DNA of 38,323 nucleotides, from assembly GCA_013360875.1 (NCBI GenBank), contig JABWAU010000024.1:1-38323 (forward strand). The letters run 5' to 3'. The position numbers and the translations under genes were made by a program. This DNA comes from Anaerolineales bacterium. GTDB lineage: Bacteria; Chloroflexota; Anaerolineae; Anaerolineales; Villigracilaceae. Below are positions 6,714 to 14,625 of this stretch, piece after piece. Under the pieces are notes generated by a model. It did no database searches. It was given only the letters and a program-made list of their open reading frames with translations, and was not told the DNA's origin. The first letter of the stretch is position 1, and each line of letters begins with the position of its first letter.

Positions 6714-9700
6714 TTAATTTCTGGTTGGCGCCTGGACGAAGATCCGCGTTCCCTGCCCGGGCGCGCTTTGGAAGTGCACTGTGCCGCGGATACTACCCAC
6801 GCGTTCGCGGATGGAGCGGAATCCCAATCCATGCCCCTTCAATTCCATGTCGAAACCGCGTCCGTCGTCCGCCACGGAAAGTTGCAGGGTATCCTCGTTG
6901 TACACGAGGGAAATGTCCACGCGGCGCGCCTGGCTGTGACGCGCCACGTTTGCGAGCGCCTCCTGTATCACGCGATAGATCGCCTGCTCGATGTTGAGGG
7001 GCAGGCGGCGCTCCTTATGCACAGCCAGGTTGACCATAATGTCGTTGCGGTTCTCCCATTCGAAGATGTATTCGCGCAGGATGGCTGCCAGCCCCTTTTC
7101 CTGCAACGCGATGGGATAGATCTCCTGCACGAGGAAGGTCAATTCCTGGATCACGTCCGAAACGAGGTTCTCCGCCTCGCCGAGATGCAAACTCGCCGCA
7201 TTGCCGCCATTGCCGTTCAAGGTGCCGCGCGCTGCGCCGAGCTGCGCGAGCGCCGCAAAGGCTTTTTGTTTGGCGCTGTCGTGCAGGTCGCGCGCGAGGC
7301 GGTTCCGTTCCTCCATCACCGCCAGGTCCTTCGTCTGTTCGAAGAGTTCCATGTTGGCGATGGCGATCGAAGCGCGGTGGGTGAGCGCGGAAAACAGGCG
7401 GATGGAATCGTCGCCGATCAGGCTTGGCTTGGTAAAGCCGACGTTGAACACGCCGACGACCTTGTTGTCCACGATGATGGGAATGTGCGCGAACGAACGG
7501 ATGCCCTCCTTGATGAGCGCCTCGCGTATATCCGGGCGGAAGTCGCGCAATTCGATCTGCCGCACAATGGCAGGCTTGCCCGTTTCCAGCGCCCTGCCCA
7601 CGATCCCTTCGCCCTTCGCAAACTGGAACACCTTGAGCGTTTCAGGCGAGAAACCGCGGCTGACGCGCGGAACGAGCCTGGCCTGTCTTTCATCCCAGGC
7701 AAAGACCACGCTGTGGTCGGCGTCGAGCATATCCACCGCCACGTCCACGAGCGTTTGGAAGACCTGCTGCAGGCTGACGTTGCGCAGGATGCGTTCGTCG
7801 GCTTGATAGAGCGCCTGGATCTCCTGGCTGCGTTTTTCGAGGGCGCTGGTTCGTTCACGGACGAGACGCTCCAATTGGCGGTTGTGATCCTGGATCGCTC
7901 TGGTGCGCAGGCGGATACCGACCGCGACCGCCGCAATCGCGAAAGCCGCCAGCATCACGCGGAACCATGCCGTCTGCCAGAACGGGGGTACGACCTTCAC
8001 GTCAATGCGGACGGGCGTTTCATTCCAGACCCCGTTGCTGTTCGCGGCTTTCAACAGCAGCGTGTATTCGCCGCCGGGCAGGTTGGTATAGCGACCGTCC
8101 CTTTTGGCGCCGATGTAATGCCAATTCGAGTCGAAACCCTCCAGGAAATAGGCGTATTGATTCTTTTCGGGCTGGCTGTAACTCAATGCCGCAAATTCGA
8201 ACTCGAGCGAGTTCTGGGGCCATACCAACACCACCTGCGTTACGGTCTCGACGCTCGAGGCTGTGGGGATGGGCTGGTTGTCCTGCCTGAGCGTCGTCAG
8301 GGTGACCTGCGGCAGGTAGGGGTTCTCGATGATGTTCAAGGGATGGAAAACCGTCAGCCCGTTGATGCCGCCAAAGTAGAATTCCCCGTCCCTGCCTTTT
8401 GCGAACGCGCCCGTATTGAACTCGTTGCTTTGCAAGCCGTCGTCCGCGTCGAAGTTTCGGAAGGTTCGCGTCTCCGGGTCGAAACGCGAGATGCCGAAGT
8501 TCGTGCTTAACCACAGGTATCCAAGATCGTCTTCCAGGATGCCGTAGACGACGCCGTTGGGGAGCCCGTCCTTTTCGAGGAAATAGGAAAACGAATCGGT
8601 CGTGGGGTTGTATAGGTTCAAGCCTCCGCCGCCCGTGCCGATCCATAATCGTCCTTTTGTGTCCTGGTAGATCGAAAGGACCGAGTCGTTGCTCAGGGAC
8701 CTGTTGTCGTTCGGGTCGAAGCGATAATGGGTGAATTGTTCCGTTTCGGGATCGAACCTGTTCAATCCGCTTTCCGAAGTTCCAACCCACAGATAACCGT
8801 CGCGGTCCTCGTAGATCACATCCACCGCCGAACCGCTCAAACTGTTGGGGTTCCCGACCTCGGGCGTGTAATGCTTGAAGGTTCTTGTCCTGCGGTCCAT
8901 CAGGTCCAGCCCGGCGACGGTCCCCACCCACACGTTGTTGGAACTGTCCACAAAGACCTCGAAGACGGTGTTTGCGCTCAGGCTGGCGGGATTGTTGGGG
9001 TCGCGCTGGTAGTGCGAAAAGTTGGCTGTTTTGCGGTCGAAGCGGTCCAACCCACTGGCTGTACCGATCCAGAGAATGCCGTCCTGGTCTTCGCGGATCG
9101 AATACAGGATGTTGGACGCGATGCTGTTCGGTCTTCTGTCGTCGTGACGGTAACGGACCACCTGCCCGGTGGACCACATCAGGCGGTTCAGGCCGGCGCC
9201 GAAGGCGCCGATCCACGCGTATCCCTCCAAATCCACGTGAATGGGAAAGATGAAATTCCCGCTCAACGAGTTCGGATCTTCCGGGATGTGCCGGTAATAG
9301 GCAAAGTTGTCGCGCAGACGGTCATATTTGTTCACGCCGCCGCCATACGTCCCAAACCATAGCACGCCGCCGCGATCCTCGTGGATGGAAAGGATGTAGT
9401 CGTTGCTCAGGCTTTTGGCGTAGGAGGGATCGTTCTTGTAGTGGACGAAACGCCCTTCCGTCCTGCTCAGGCGGTCCAACCCGCTGGTCGTGCCGATCCA
9501 CAGGTTGCCGCCGCCATCCATGTACAGGGCGGTGACGGAATTCCCCGCGATGCTTTGAGAGTCGTTGTCGGAACGGACGTAGCGTTTGAACTCGCCGGTA
9601 TCGGGAACGAAGTAATTCAATCCGTTCCGGGTGCCGATCCACAGGTTCGAATTCCCGGCGTCCAGGATCGCGGTGACGTAATCATTGCTGATCGAGTTGA

Positions 9701-10493
9701 CGTTCTCCGGGTTGTGCAGGTATGGCGTGAATTTTTTGCTTTGCGGGTTGAATTGATTCAGCCCGCCGGAGGCGGTTCCGATCCAAAGCCGCCCGCGGCG
9801 ATCCTTGAAAATGGCGGTCACGCTTTTTCCAGTCAGGCTGTCCGGCGTCAGCGGATCGTAGGAATGGCGCGTGACGGTCCCGGTCGTGACGTCGAAAAGA
9901 TCGAGTCCCTGCGCCGTTCCGATCCAAAGATTGTCCCGGTCGTCCAGGTACAGGACGTTGATGTGATCGTCGCTGATGCTGGAGGGATTTTCCTTGTCGT
10001 GGCGGTAGATCGTGAACTGTTCCGTGCGCGGGTCGTAGCGGTTCAAACCGCCCTGACGCGTGCCGATCCACAGATAGCCCTCCCTGTCCTCCACGATGGA
10101 GGTGATCCAACGGTCGCTCAGGCTGGTGGGGGTATCGGGGTCGGGTTTGTATGTTTTGAACTCGTACCCATCGTAGCGGTTGAGCCCATCCTCCGTGCCG
10201 AACCACAAAAAGCCGAAACGATCCTGAAGGATGACCCGCACCGAACTCTGGGATAACCCCTGCTCGATGCCGATGCGGTCGAAGCGCAGGACGCAATTGC
10301 ATACCTCCGGCAGGGATGACGGGGAAACCCGGTTCGAGGCTACGGGAAGGCTGGTCGCCGTGGAATCAACCTGGGGCGTGGCTGGAAGCGGATTCCCGTT
10401 CCCGCACGAGACCAGCGCGAAGGCGAAAAGGAATCCCATAACGCGGGAGAAGATCCGTTTCGTTCCTCTTCTCATGCCCAAAGTATAGTCCAT
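6714..10493 (-). CDS. Two-propeller sensor histidine kinase (Reg_prop, Y_Y_Y, GAF, HisKA_3)
   Basis: A 1259-aa membrane sensor. The N-terminus has a lipoprotein-like signal ('FALVSCGNG'). Fourteen propeller blades follow, each ending in a 'LWIGT..GLNRFDP'-type strand, which fits two seven-bladed Reg_prop propellers. A Y_Y_Y domain ends in a single membrane segment (about 843-863), then a coiled-coil linker. A GAF domain spans about 905-1040. The HisKA_3 dimerisation helix has 'EERNRLARDLHDSAKQ', with phosphoacceptor H1071. A HATPase domain closes the protein ('QEALANVARHSQARRVD', 'DDGRGFD', 'GLGFRSIRERV'). This resembles hybrid two-component propeller sensors of Bacteroidetes, but here the response regulator is a separate gene 13 nt downstream. 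The ligand is unknown; polysaccharides are usual for this propeller class. Confidence 0.93.
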   Translation of the reverse strand: MDYTLGMRRGTKRIFSRVMGFLFAFALVSCGNGNPLPATPQVDSTATSLPVASNRVSPSSLPEVCNCVLRFDRIGIEQGLSQSSVRVILQDRFGFLWFGTEDGLNRYDGYEFKTYKPDPDTPTSLSDRWITSIVEDREGYLWIGTRQGGLNRYDPRTEQFTIYRHDKENPSSISDDHINVLYLDDRDNLWIGTAQGLDLFDVTTGTVTRHSYDPLTPDSLTGKSVTAIFKDRRGRLWIGTASGGLNQFNPQSKKFTPYLHNPENVNSISNDYVTAILDAGNSNLWIGTRNGLNYFVPDTGEFKRYVRSDNDSQSIAGNSVTALYMDGGGNLWIGTTSGLDRLSRTEGRFVHYKNDPSYAKSLSNDYILSIHEDRGGVLWFGTYGGGVNKYDRLRDNFAYYRHIPEDPNSLSGNFIFPIHVDLEGYAWIGAFGAGLNRLMWSTGQVVRYRHDDRRPNSIASNILYSIREDQDGILWIGTASGLDRFDRKTANFSHYQRDPNNPASLSANTVFEVFVDSSNNVWVGTVAGLDLMDRRTRTFKHYTPEVGNPNSLSGSAVDVIYEDRDGYLWVGTSESGLNRFDPETEQFTHYRFDPNDNRSLSNDSVLSIYQDTKGRLWIGTGGGGLNLYNPTTDSFSYFLEKDGLPNGVVYGILEDDLGYLWLSTNFGISRFDPETRTFRNFDADDGLQSNEFNTGAFAKGRDGEFYFGGINGLTVFHPLNIIENPYLPQVTLTTLRQDNQPIPTASSVETVTQVVLVWPQNSLEFEFAALSYSQPEKNQYAYFLEGFDSNWHYIGAKRDGRYTNLPGGEYTLLLKAANSNGVWNETPVRIDVKVVPPFWQTAWFRVMLAAFAIAAVAVGIRLRTRAIQDHNRQLERLVRERTSALEKRSQEIQALYQADERILRNVSLQQVFQTLVDVAVDMLDADHSVVFAWDERQARLVPRVSRGFSPETLKVFQFAKGEGIVGRALETGKPAIVRQIELRDFRPDIREALIKEGIRSFAHIPIIVDNKVVGVFNVGFTKPSLIGDDSIRLFSALTHRASIAIANMELFEQTKDLAVMEERNRLARDLHDSAKQKAFAALAQLGAARGTLNGNGGNAASLHLGEAENLVSDVIQELTFLVQEIYPIALQEKGLAAILREYIFEWENRNDIMVNLAVHKERRLPLNIEQAIYRVIQEALANVARHSQARRVDISLVYNEDTLQLSVADDGRGFDMELKGHGLGFRSIRERVGSIRGTVHFQSAPGQGTRIFVQAPTRN

Positions 10494-10592
10494 AACGCTT
10501 CCCTTGTATTCACCTGCCTATCGCTTTTTCCTCCCTCCCGCGAGGGGTTTTTGTTCCTTCTCATGTTTCCGGGCCGGCAAATTCGCGGCGGC

Positions 10593-10626
10593 GCGCGAAA
10601 AGAGCGATGCCCTGAAGACATCGCTC
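10593..10626 (-). terminator. Rho-independent terminator of the cytochrome c gene
   Basis: Read on the minus strand, an 8-bp perfect stem (arm GAGCGATG, 10602-10609 with 10619-10626) and a 9-nt loop are followed by TTTT. It lies 134 nt after the cytochrome c stop, with repeats in between. Confidence 0.6.
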
Positions 10627-10643
10627 GAGTGAATACCGTATCG

Positions 10644-10759
10644 CGACACGCTTCGCAGTGTCGCCATTGGTTGTGGAAGGCGTTGGAGAACGCTAACTGC
10701 GCTAATTTTTGAATGTCATCATGCCGCCATTGGTTGCGGAAGCAATTCCGCGTTGACGG
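10644..10759. repeat. Palindromic repeat cluster between kinase and cytochrome c genes
   Basis: Three short hairpins are packed here. CGACAC/GTGTCG surrounds GCTTCGCA (10644-10662), a variant of a hairpin at 22671-22688. GCGTT/AACGC surrounds GGAG (10680-10693), a member of the CGTT-CTCN-AACG family in reverse. A 40-bp unit at 10720-10759 contains GCGGAA-gcaa-TTCCGC and is closely matched at 27478-27516. 'CGCCATTGGTTG' occurs twice, at 10662 and 10725. No gene was seen in 10494-10759. Confidence 0.65.
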
Positions 10760-11167
10760 CTATTTCAACGTGCGGATGAACGCCACCGCCTGCCAGATCT
10801 GTTCGTCGGTCAGAATGCCCTTCCAGGCGACCATGGACGTGCCGGGCTTGCCCTCCGCAACGCGCCAGAACAGGTAATCGTCCCCGACCTGAGCCGCCAG
10901 TTCGGGCAGATTCTTGGGCTTGGGGTCGAGCGCCTGTCCCGCAGGCCCGTCGCCGTGACCCTGGGGACCATGGCAGGATTCGCAGTTGACCTTGAACACT
11001 TTCGCGCCTTCGGCAGCGGCATCCGCGCCGAGGGGATTGGTCTTGCCGGCATATTCGGCTGGGACAGGTTCCAACGCCGCGGGTTCGTTCGACGATCCGC
11101 CCCCGCCGCCGCATGCGGCAAGGACGAGGACTCCGAGGATGAGGATCAGGATCAGGTTCTTTTTCAT
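10760..11167 (-). CDS. Lipoprotein cytochrome c (class I, monohaem)
   Basis: A 135-aa outward-facing electron carrier. A signal peptide ends in lipobox 'LAAC' (C19), followed by a Gly/Ser linker. The single haem site is 'CESCH' (C62, C65, H66), in 'VNCESCHGPQGHGDGPAG'. The distal Met is probably M112 in 'GTSMVAWKG'. 'LTDEQIWQAVAFIRTL' is the usual C-terminal helix. The gene is divergent from the haem-copper reductase operon. Both promoters carry a CRP-like site at the same distance, so it probably serves as electron donor to that enzyme. GGAGGCG precedes the ATG. Confidence 0.93.
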   Translation of the reverse strand: MKKNLILILILGVLVLAACGGGGGSSNEPAALEPVPAEYAGKTNPLGADAAAEGAKVFKVNCESCHGPQGHGDGPAGQALDPKPKNLPELAAQVGDDYLFWRVAEGKPGTSMVAWKGILTDEQIWQAVAFIRTLK

Positions 11168-11209
11168 GTACGCGCCTCCGTTTGACTGATTGTTTTGGAA
11201 ATGTGACAG

Positions 11210-11252
11210 AGTATATGCGATTTGCGCCTTTGCGACAGTGACTTAAGTTACA
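11210..11252 (-). promoter_or_regulatory. Cytochrome c promoter with CRP-like site
   Basis: The 16-bp near-palindrome AGTGACTTAAGTTACA (11237-11252) fits the CRP-type pattern TGTGA-N6-TCACA with small changes. On the minus strand a -10 box TATACT (11210-11215) sits so that the site centre is at -41.5 from the expected start near 11203. This is the geometry of a class II activator promoter. Confidence 0.65.
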
Positions 11253-11281
11253 CGCCGGCGTACAGGGTGGGGAAGGTTCCT

Positions 11282-11318
11282 CGGACGGGATCAACCACCG
11301 GCGGAGAATGAAGCGGGC
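11282..11318 (+). repeat. Conserved intergenic element, copy A
   Basis: This ~37-bp sequence contains GGGATCAACC, a short GC-rich variable core, then GAATGAAGCG. Related copies lie at 21181-21216, 35789-35827 and, inverted, 35735-35770. All four lie before a gene in the same orientation. The family was not recognised. Confidence 0.55.
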
Positions 11319-11329
11319 ACACCTCCCAT

Positions 11330-11372
11330 TGTGACTTTAGTTACAGTTTTTTCAGTTTCGAAATGCTATCAT
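11330..11372 (+). promoter_or_regulatory. Haem-copper reductase promoter with CRP-like site
   Basis: TGTGACTTTAGTTACA (11330-11345) is a second copy of the 16-bp site, one base from TGTGA-N6-TCACA. The -10 box TATCAT (11367-11372) predicts a start near 11379, putting the site centre at -41.5. The matching geometry on the divergent promoter supports co-regulation by one CRP/FNR-family activator. Confidence 0.68.
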
Positions 11373-11437
11373 AAATACAGTATACAGACAAACTTTGTGA
11401 AATTACACACATTTTGATCCGAAGGAAGGAGACTGTC

Positions 11438-11596
11438 ATGTCCGAAAAGGAAAAACACGAGGACGCGTCCGCATCGAAGTGGCAAAAGGTGTTCGATAAC
11501 ATCTGGCTGCTGTTCCTGTTGTCGTTATTAATCAGCGGGGTGATCTATAACGCCTGGGGAATTTTTGACCTGTTGAACGTTCCGCCGGTCCCATAA
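11438..11596 (+). CDS. Small single-pass membrane protein, likely oxidase subunit IIa-like
   Basis: A 52-aa protein with a charged N-terminus ('MSEKEKHEDASASKWQKVFD') and one membrane helix ('IWLLFLLSLLISGVIYNAWG'). It is the first gene of the haem-copper reductase operon, 25 nt before subunit II. Its size, topology and place fit the tiny accessory subunit of ba3-type enzymes (subunit IIa/CbaD), but sequence alone cannot prove homology. The ATG at 11438 is chosen for the GGAAGGAGA directly upstream; an in-frame start at 11414 has no such site. Confidence 0.7.
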   Translation: MSEKEKHEDASASKWQKVFDNIWLLFLLSLLISGVIYNAWGIFDLLNVPPVP

Positions 11597-11621
11597 GCGG
11601 AAGTTGAAAGGAGAATAAGAC

Positions 11622-12140
11622 ATGCTAGCGCCCGAACGAACCTGGTGGAAGCCGATGGGTCGGCTGGAGAAGACCTGGCTGACCGTGGCATTGGTCTGGT
11701 GCATCTTCCTGACCATCATGATGCCGCTCTGGTATTTCATGGGAAAACAAAATGTTCCCACGGAGACGTATAGAACGACCCCGCAGCAATACGCCGCCAC
11801 AGTGAACGATTTTGTGGCGAAGTATCAGGTCGGCGAAGAGAACGGCATCCCGATCGTGGCTGCGCCTCCCGGCAGCGACGTGTACCTGCGCGCCAGCGCC
11901 TGGCAGTGGTATCCCATTTTGCAGTTGGAGAAGGGGAAACAGTATCGCCTGCACGTCTCCTCCATGGACTTTGCGCACGGATTTTCATTGCAGCCCGTGA
12001 ATATCAACCTGGAGGTTCTCCCCGGCTACGATTACGTTGCGACGATCACGCCTACGACGACCGGTGAATTTACCATTGTGTGCAATGAATATTGCTTCCT
12101 GGGTCATCACACCATGGTCGGCAAAATCATTGTGGAATAA
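11622..12140 (+). CDS. coxB: Haem-copper reductase subunit II with CuA centre (B-family)
   Basis: A 172-aa electron-entry subunit. It has a single N-terminal membrane helix (about 18-41), as in ba3-type subunit II; A-family enzymes have two. The CuA cupredoxin domain follows. The copper ligands are visible: H119 in 'MDFAHGFSL', then C154, E156, C158, H162 and M165 in 'CNEYCFLGHHTM'. It takes electrons from a cytochrome c, probably the lipoprotein encoded at 10760, and passes them to subunit I, 12 nt downstream. GAAAGGAG precedes the ATG. A CuA-bearing NO reductase subunit would look the same. Confidence 0.93.
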   Translation: MLAPERTWWKPMGRLEKTWLTVALVWCIFLTIMMPLWYFMGKQNVPTETYRTTPQQYAATVNDFVAKYQVGEENGIPIVAAPPGSDVYLRASAWQWYPILQLEKGKQYRLHVSSMDFAHGFSLQPVNINLEVLPGYDYVATITPTTTGEFTIVCNEYCFLGHHTMVGKIIVE

Positions 12141-12152
12141 GGAGGCGACAAG

Positions 12153-13877
12153 ATGACCGCACTTTCACCTACATTTCCCTGGGCAAAGGACGCGAAGGAC
12201 GACTACCGCGCCTGTCCCGTCACCACCCTCAAAGTGGACATGCACACCGAGCGCCTCATCATCGCCAACGCGGTGATGGCGGTGGTCTGTCTCACGCTGG
12301 GAGGCATCGCGGCATTGTTGATTGCGTTGACCCGCTGGCAGGCGATCCACCTGCTTGACGCGACCTGGTTCTACCGCCTGCTCACCCTACACGGCATTGA
12401 CATGCTGGTCGCGTGGATTGTCTTCTTCGAGATGGCGGGTTTGCACTTCGGCTCGACCGTACTTTTGAATGCGCGTCACGCCGCGCCCAAACTTGCCTGG
12501 CTCGGTTTCATCCTGATGACCGTGGGCGGGCTGATGGCGAACTTTGTAGTGTTGTTCGACACCAGCAGCATCGTGACCTTCACCGCTTACGTCCCGATGA
12601 AGGCGCATCCGTTGTTCTACCTCAGTTACATCCTGTTCGCGGTCGGCGCGTTGATCGCGGTCATTACGTTCTTCGTCAACATCGTGGTCGCCAAACGCGA
12701 AGCCCGCTTCGAAGGTTCCATGCCGCTGGTCGTCTTTGGTCTGATGACCGCCGCCATCCTTGCCACGTACACCCTTTTGCAGGGCGCGGCGGCGATCGTG
12801 CCAGCCTTCTTCTGGTCGCTCGGTCTCATGGACCTCGACCCCGGCATCTACCGCAACTTCTTCTGGGGATTTGGGCATCCCGCGCAACAGGTCAACCTCG
12901 CCGCGATGGTCGCCATCTGGTACGCGTTGGCGCAGATGACCGTTGGCATCCGCCCGCTCAACGAGAAGTTCTCGCGTCTCGCCTTCATCCTGTACCTCTT
13001 CTTCATCAACCTCGGCTCGGCGCATCACCTGTTGGTGGATCCCGGTCTCTCGTTTGGCTGGAAGGCTGTGAACACCTCCTATGCCATGTATCTCGCCGTG
13101 CTGGGTTCGATGATGCACGCCTTTTCGATCCCCGCCGCGATGGAAGTGGCGCTGCGCGCCAAAGGTTTCCGCAAAGGCTTGTTTGGCTGGCTGCGCAACG
13201 GACCATGGAACGAACCGGGCTTCGGCGCGCTGGTCACCTCCATGATCCTGTTCGGCTGGGTCGGCGGCGTGACGGGCGTGACCATCGGCACCGAGCAGAT
13301 CAACATGCTGGCGCACAACACTCTGCGCCTGCCCGGTCACTTCCACGCGACCGTTGTCGGCGGCACGACGACCGCCTTCATGGGCTTCACCTATTACGTC
13401 ATCCCGCTCATCTTCCGCAAGGAATTGAAACTCAAGAAGTGGGCGGTCTGGCAGCCGTACGTGTTCGGCTTCGGCACATTGCTCGTCTCCCTCGGCATGA
13501 TCACCAGCGGTCTGCAGGGCGTCTCCCGCCGCAACTGGGATATCAGTTTCGCAGGCGTCGTGCCCGGCACCGTTGACCTCACCCTCGCCATCTTCGGCAT
13601 CGGCGCGCTCATCGCGGTCACCGGCGGCATCATGTACATCACTGTCGTGCTGACCTCCATCCTCACCGGTCCGCGGCTCGAAGCGAGCAACATGCTCCTC
13701 GTTGCAGGCACGAACAACCCCCTGCTCGAGTCCACGCAACTGACCGATCACCAACTGGAGGACAAGCAGAACCAGCCCAGAGGCACGCTCGTTCTGGTTT
13801 TTGCCTTTCTCGTTTGGTTTGCGGTCTATTACCTCACCAACTGGTGGCTGCTGGGCAGGACGTGGTTCATCCGATAG
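12153..13877 (+). CDS. B-family haem-copper oxygen/NO reductase subunit I, active-site Tyr absent
   Basis: A 574-aa protein with about 13 membrane helices. Haem and metal ligands are intact: H80 (low-spin haem, 'TLHGID'), H242 in 'FGHPAQQVN', H291/H292 ('AHHLLVDPG') for CuB, and H396/H398 in 'GHFHATVVGG'. The helix VI/VII sequences resemble ba3 cytochrome oxidases. However, the Tyr four residues after the CuB histidine (H-P-x-x-Y in oxidases) is Q246 here. In oxidases this Tyr is cross-linked to the His and is needed for O-O cleavage. Its loss is known in NO reductases that evolved within this family. The enzyme may therefore reduce NO, not O2 (inference). Best called coxA-like. Confidence 0.9.
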   Translation: MTALSPTFPWAKDAKDDYRACPVTTLKVDMHTERLIIANAVMAVVCLTLGGIAALLIALTRWQAIHLLDATWFYRLLTLHGIDMLVAWIVFFEMAGLHFGSTVLLNARHAAPKLAWLGFILMTVGGLMANFVVLFDTSSIVTFTAYVPMKAHPLFYLSYILFAVGALIAVITFFVNIVVAKREARFEGSMPLVVFGLMTAAILATYTLLQGAAAIVPAFFWSLGLMDLDPGIYRNFFWGFGHPAQQVNLAAMVAIWYALAQMTVGIRPLNEKFSRLAFILYLFFINLGSAHHLLVDPGLSFGWKAVNTSYAMYLAVLGSMMHAFSIPAAMEVALRAKGFRKGLFGWLRNGPWNEPGFGALVTSMILFGWVGGVTGVTIGTEQINMLAHNTLRLPGHFHATVVGGTTTAFMGFTYYVIPLIFRKELKLKKWAVWQPYVFGFGTLLVSLGMITSGLQGVSRRNWDISFAGVVPGTVDLTLAIFGIGALIAVTGGIMYITVVLTSILTGPRLEASNMLLVAGTNNPLLESTQLTDHQLEDKQNQPRGTLVLVFAFLVWFAVYYLTNWWLLGRTWFIR

Positions 13878-13892
13878 TTGTTCTCCATTCAA

Positions 13893-13929
13893 AAGGACTT
13901 CGGAAGTCTGAAAGACTTCCGAAGTCCTT
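13893..13929 (+). terminator. Hairpin after subunit I
   Basis: A perfect 16-bp stem (arm AAGGACTTCGGAAGTC at 13893-13908) with a TGAAA loop starts 15 nt after the stop. The T-run is poor, with GATTTTA about 8 nt further on. It may be an attenuator or a mobile palindrome doing duty as terminator, since related genes continue downstream. Confidence 0.7.
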
Positions 13930-13953
13930 CCAGTCTGATTTTAGCGGTACATA

Positions 13954-14625
13954 ATGTTGACCTCTTTTCTTTTGGGATTGTTGGGCAGTCTCGGGCACTG
14001 CGTGGGGATGTGCAGCGCGGTGATCGTCCTCCTCGACCGTCAATCCTCGTTTCAGGGAAACAGCCTCTCGTGGATTCTCGCGCACGCGGGACGCATCACC
14101 ACGTATGCGCTTCTGGGCTTGACCTTTGGCATGCTCGGCGAGACCCTGAGCCTTTTCTCCACCGACCTGCCGCGCCTGCAAGGCGTTCTTTCCATCCTGT
14201 TTGCCATCATTGCCTTTTATATGGCTTTCGCATTTATCGGAATTGCCAAATCGCCTGAGTTATTATTTTCAAATCTCGTCTCCAAATGGGGACAAACCAT
14301 GCGCGGACTGAGATCACCCGCGCCATTTGTGGCAGGCATGTTATGGGGCTTGCTCCCCTGCGGACTGGTCCTCACCGCATTGATTCCCGCAGTCACATCA
14401 GGGAGCGCAATGCAAGGTGCCTTGAACATGATCGTGTTCGGTCTTGCCACTGTACCGAGTTTGTTCGCCGTCAAATGGCTCGCGCAAAAGACCATATCAA
14501 GGACATGGTCGCGCAGTCTCGCGTCCCTCGTGATGATGTTCTTCGGCTTTCAATTCGCCATGCGTGGATTTGCCTCACTGGACATGGTCGGGCATTTCAT
14601 GATCGGAGGGGTGATGTTGTGGTAA
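13954..14625 (+). CDS. TauE/SafE (UreH/DsbD_2-like) membrane protein, oxidase maturation context
   Basis: A 223-aa protein with about six membrane helices. It starts with '[20 protein letters not shown]', whose 'GHCxGMC' motif marks the TauE/SafE-like family found next to copper ATPases in cytochrome oxidase assembly clusters. A second conserved block is '[19 protein letters not shown]'. The Cys pair may carry metal or a thiol. The gene overlaps the copper-ATPase start by 7 nt, which implies translational coupling. A role in copper supply or assembly of the upstream CuA/CuB enzyme is inferred from context; transport specificity cannot be read from the sequence. Confidence 0.8.
   Translation: MLTSFLLGLLGSLGHCVGMCSAVIVLLDRQSSFQGNSLSWILAHAGRITTYALLGLTFGMLGETLSLFSTDLPRLQGVLSILFAIIAFYMAFAFIGIAKSPELLFSNLVSKWGQTMRGLRSPAPFVAGMLWGLLPCGLVLTALIPAVTSGSAMQGALNMIVFGLATVPSLFAVKWLAQKTISRTWSRSLASLVMMFFGFQFAMRGFASLDMVGHFMIGGVMLW

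Noticed and set aside
13954-14625. Sulfite or taurine exporter as the specific function of the TauE/SafE-like gene.
   Set aside because: The GHCxGMC motif and overlap with a copper ATPase point to oxidase maturation; the family name alone does not support sulfite export.
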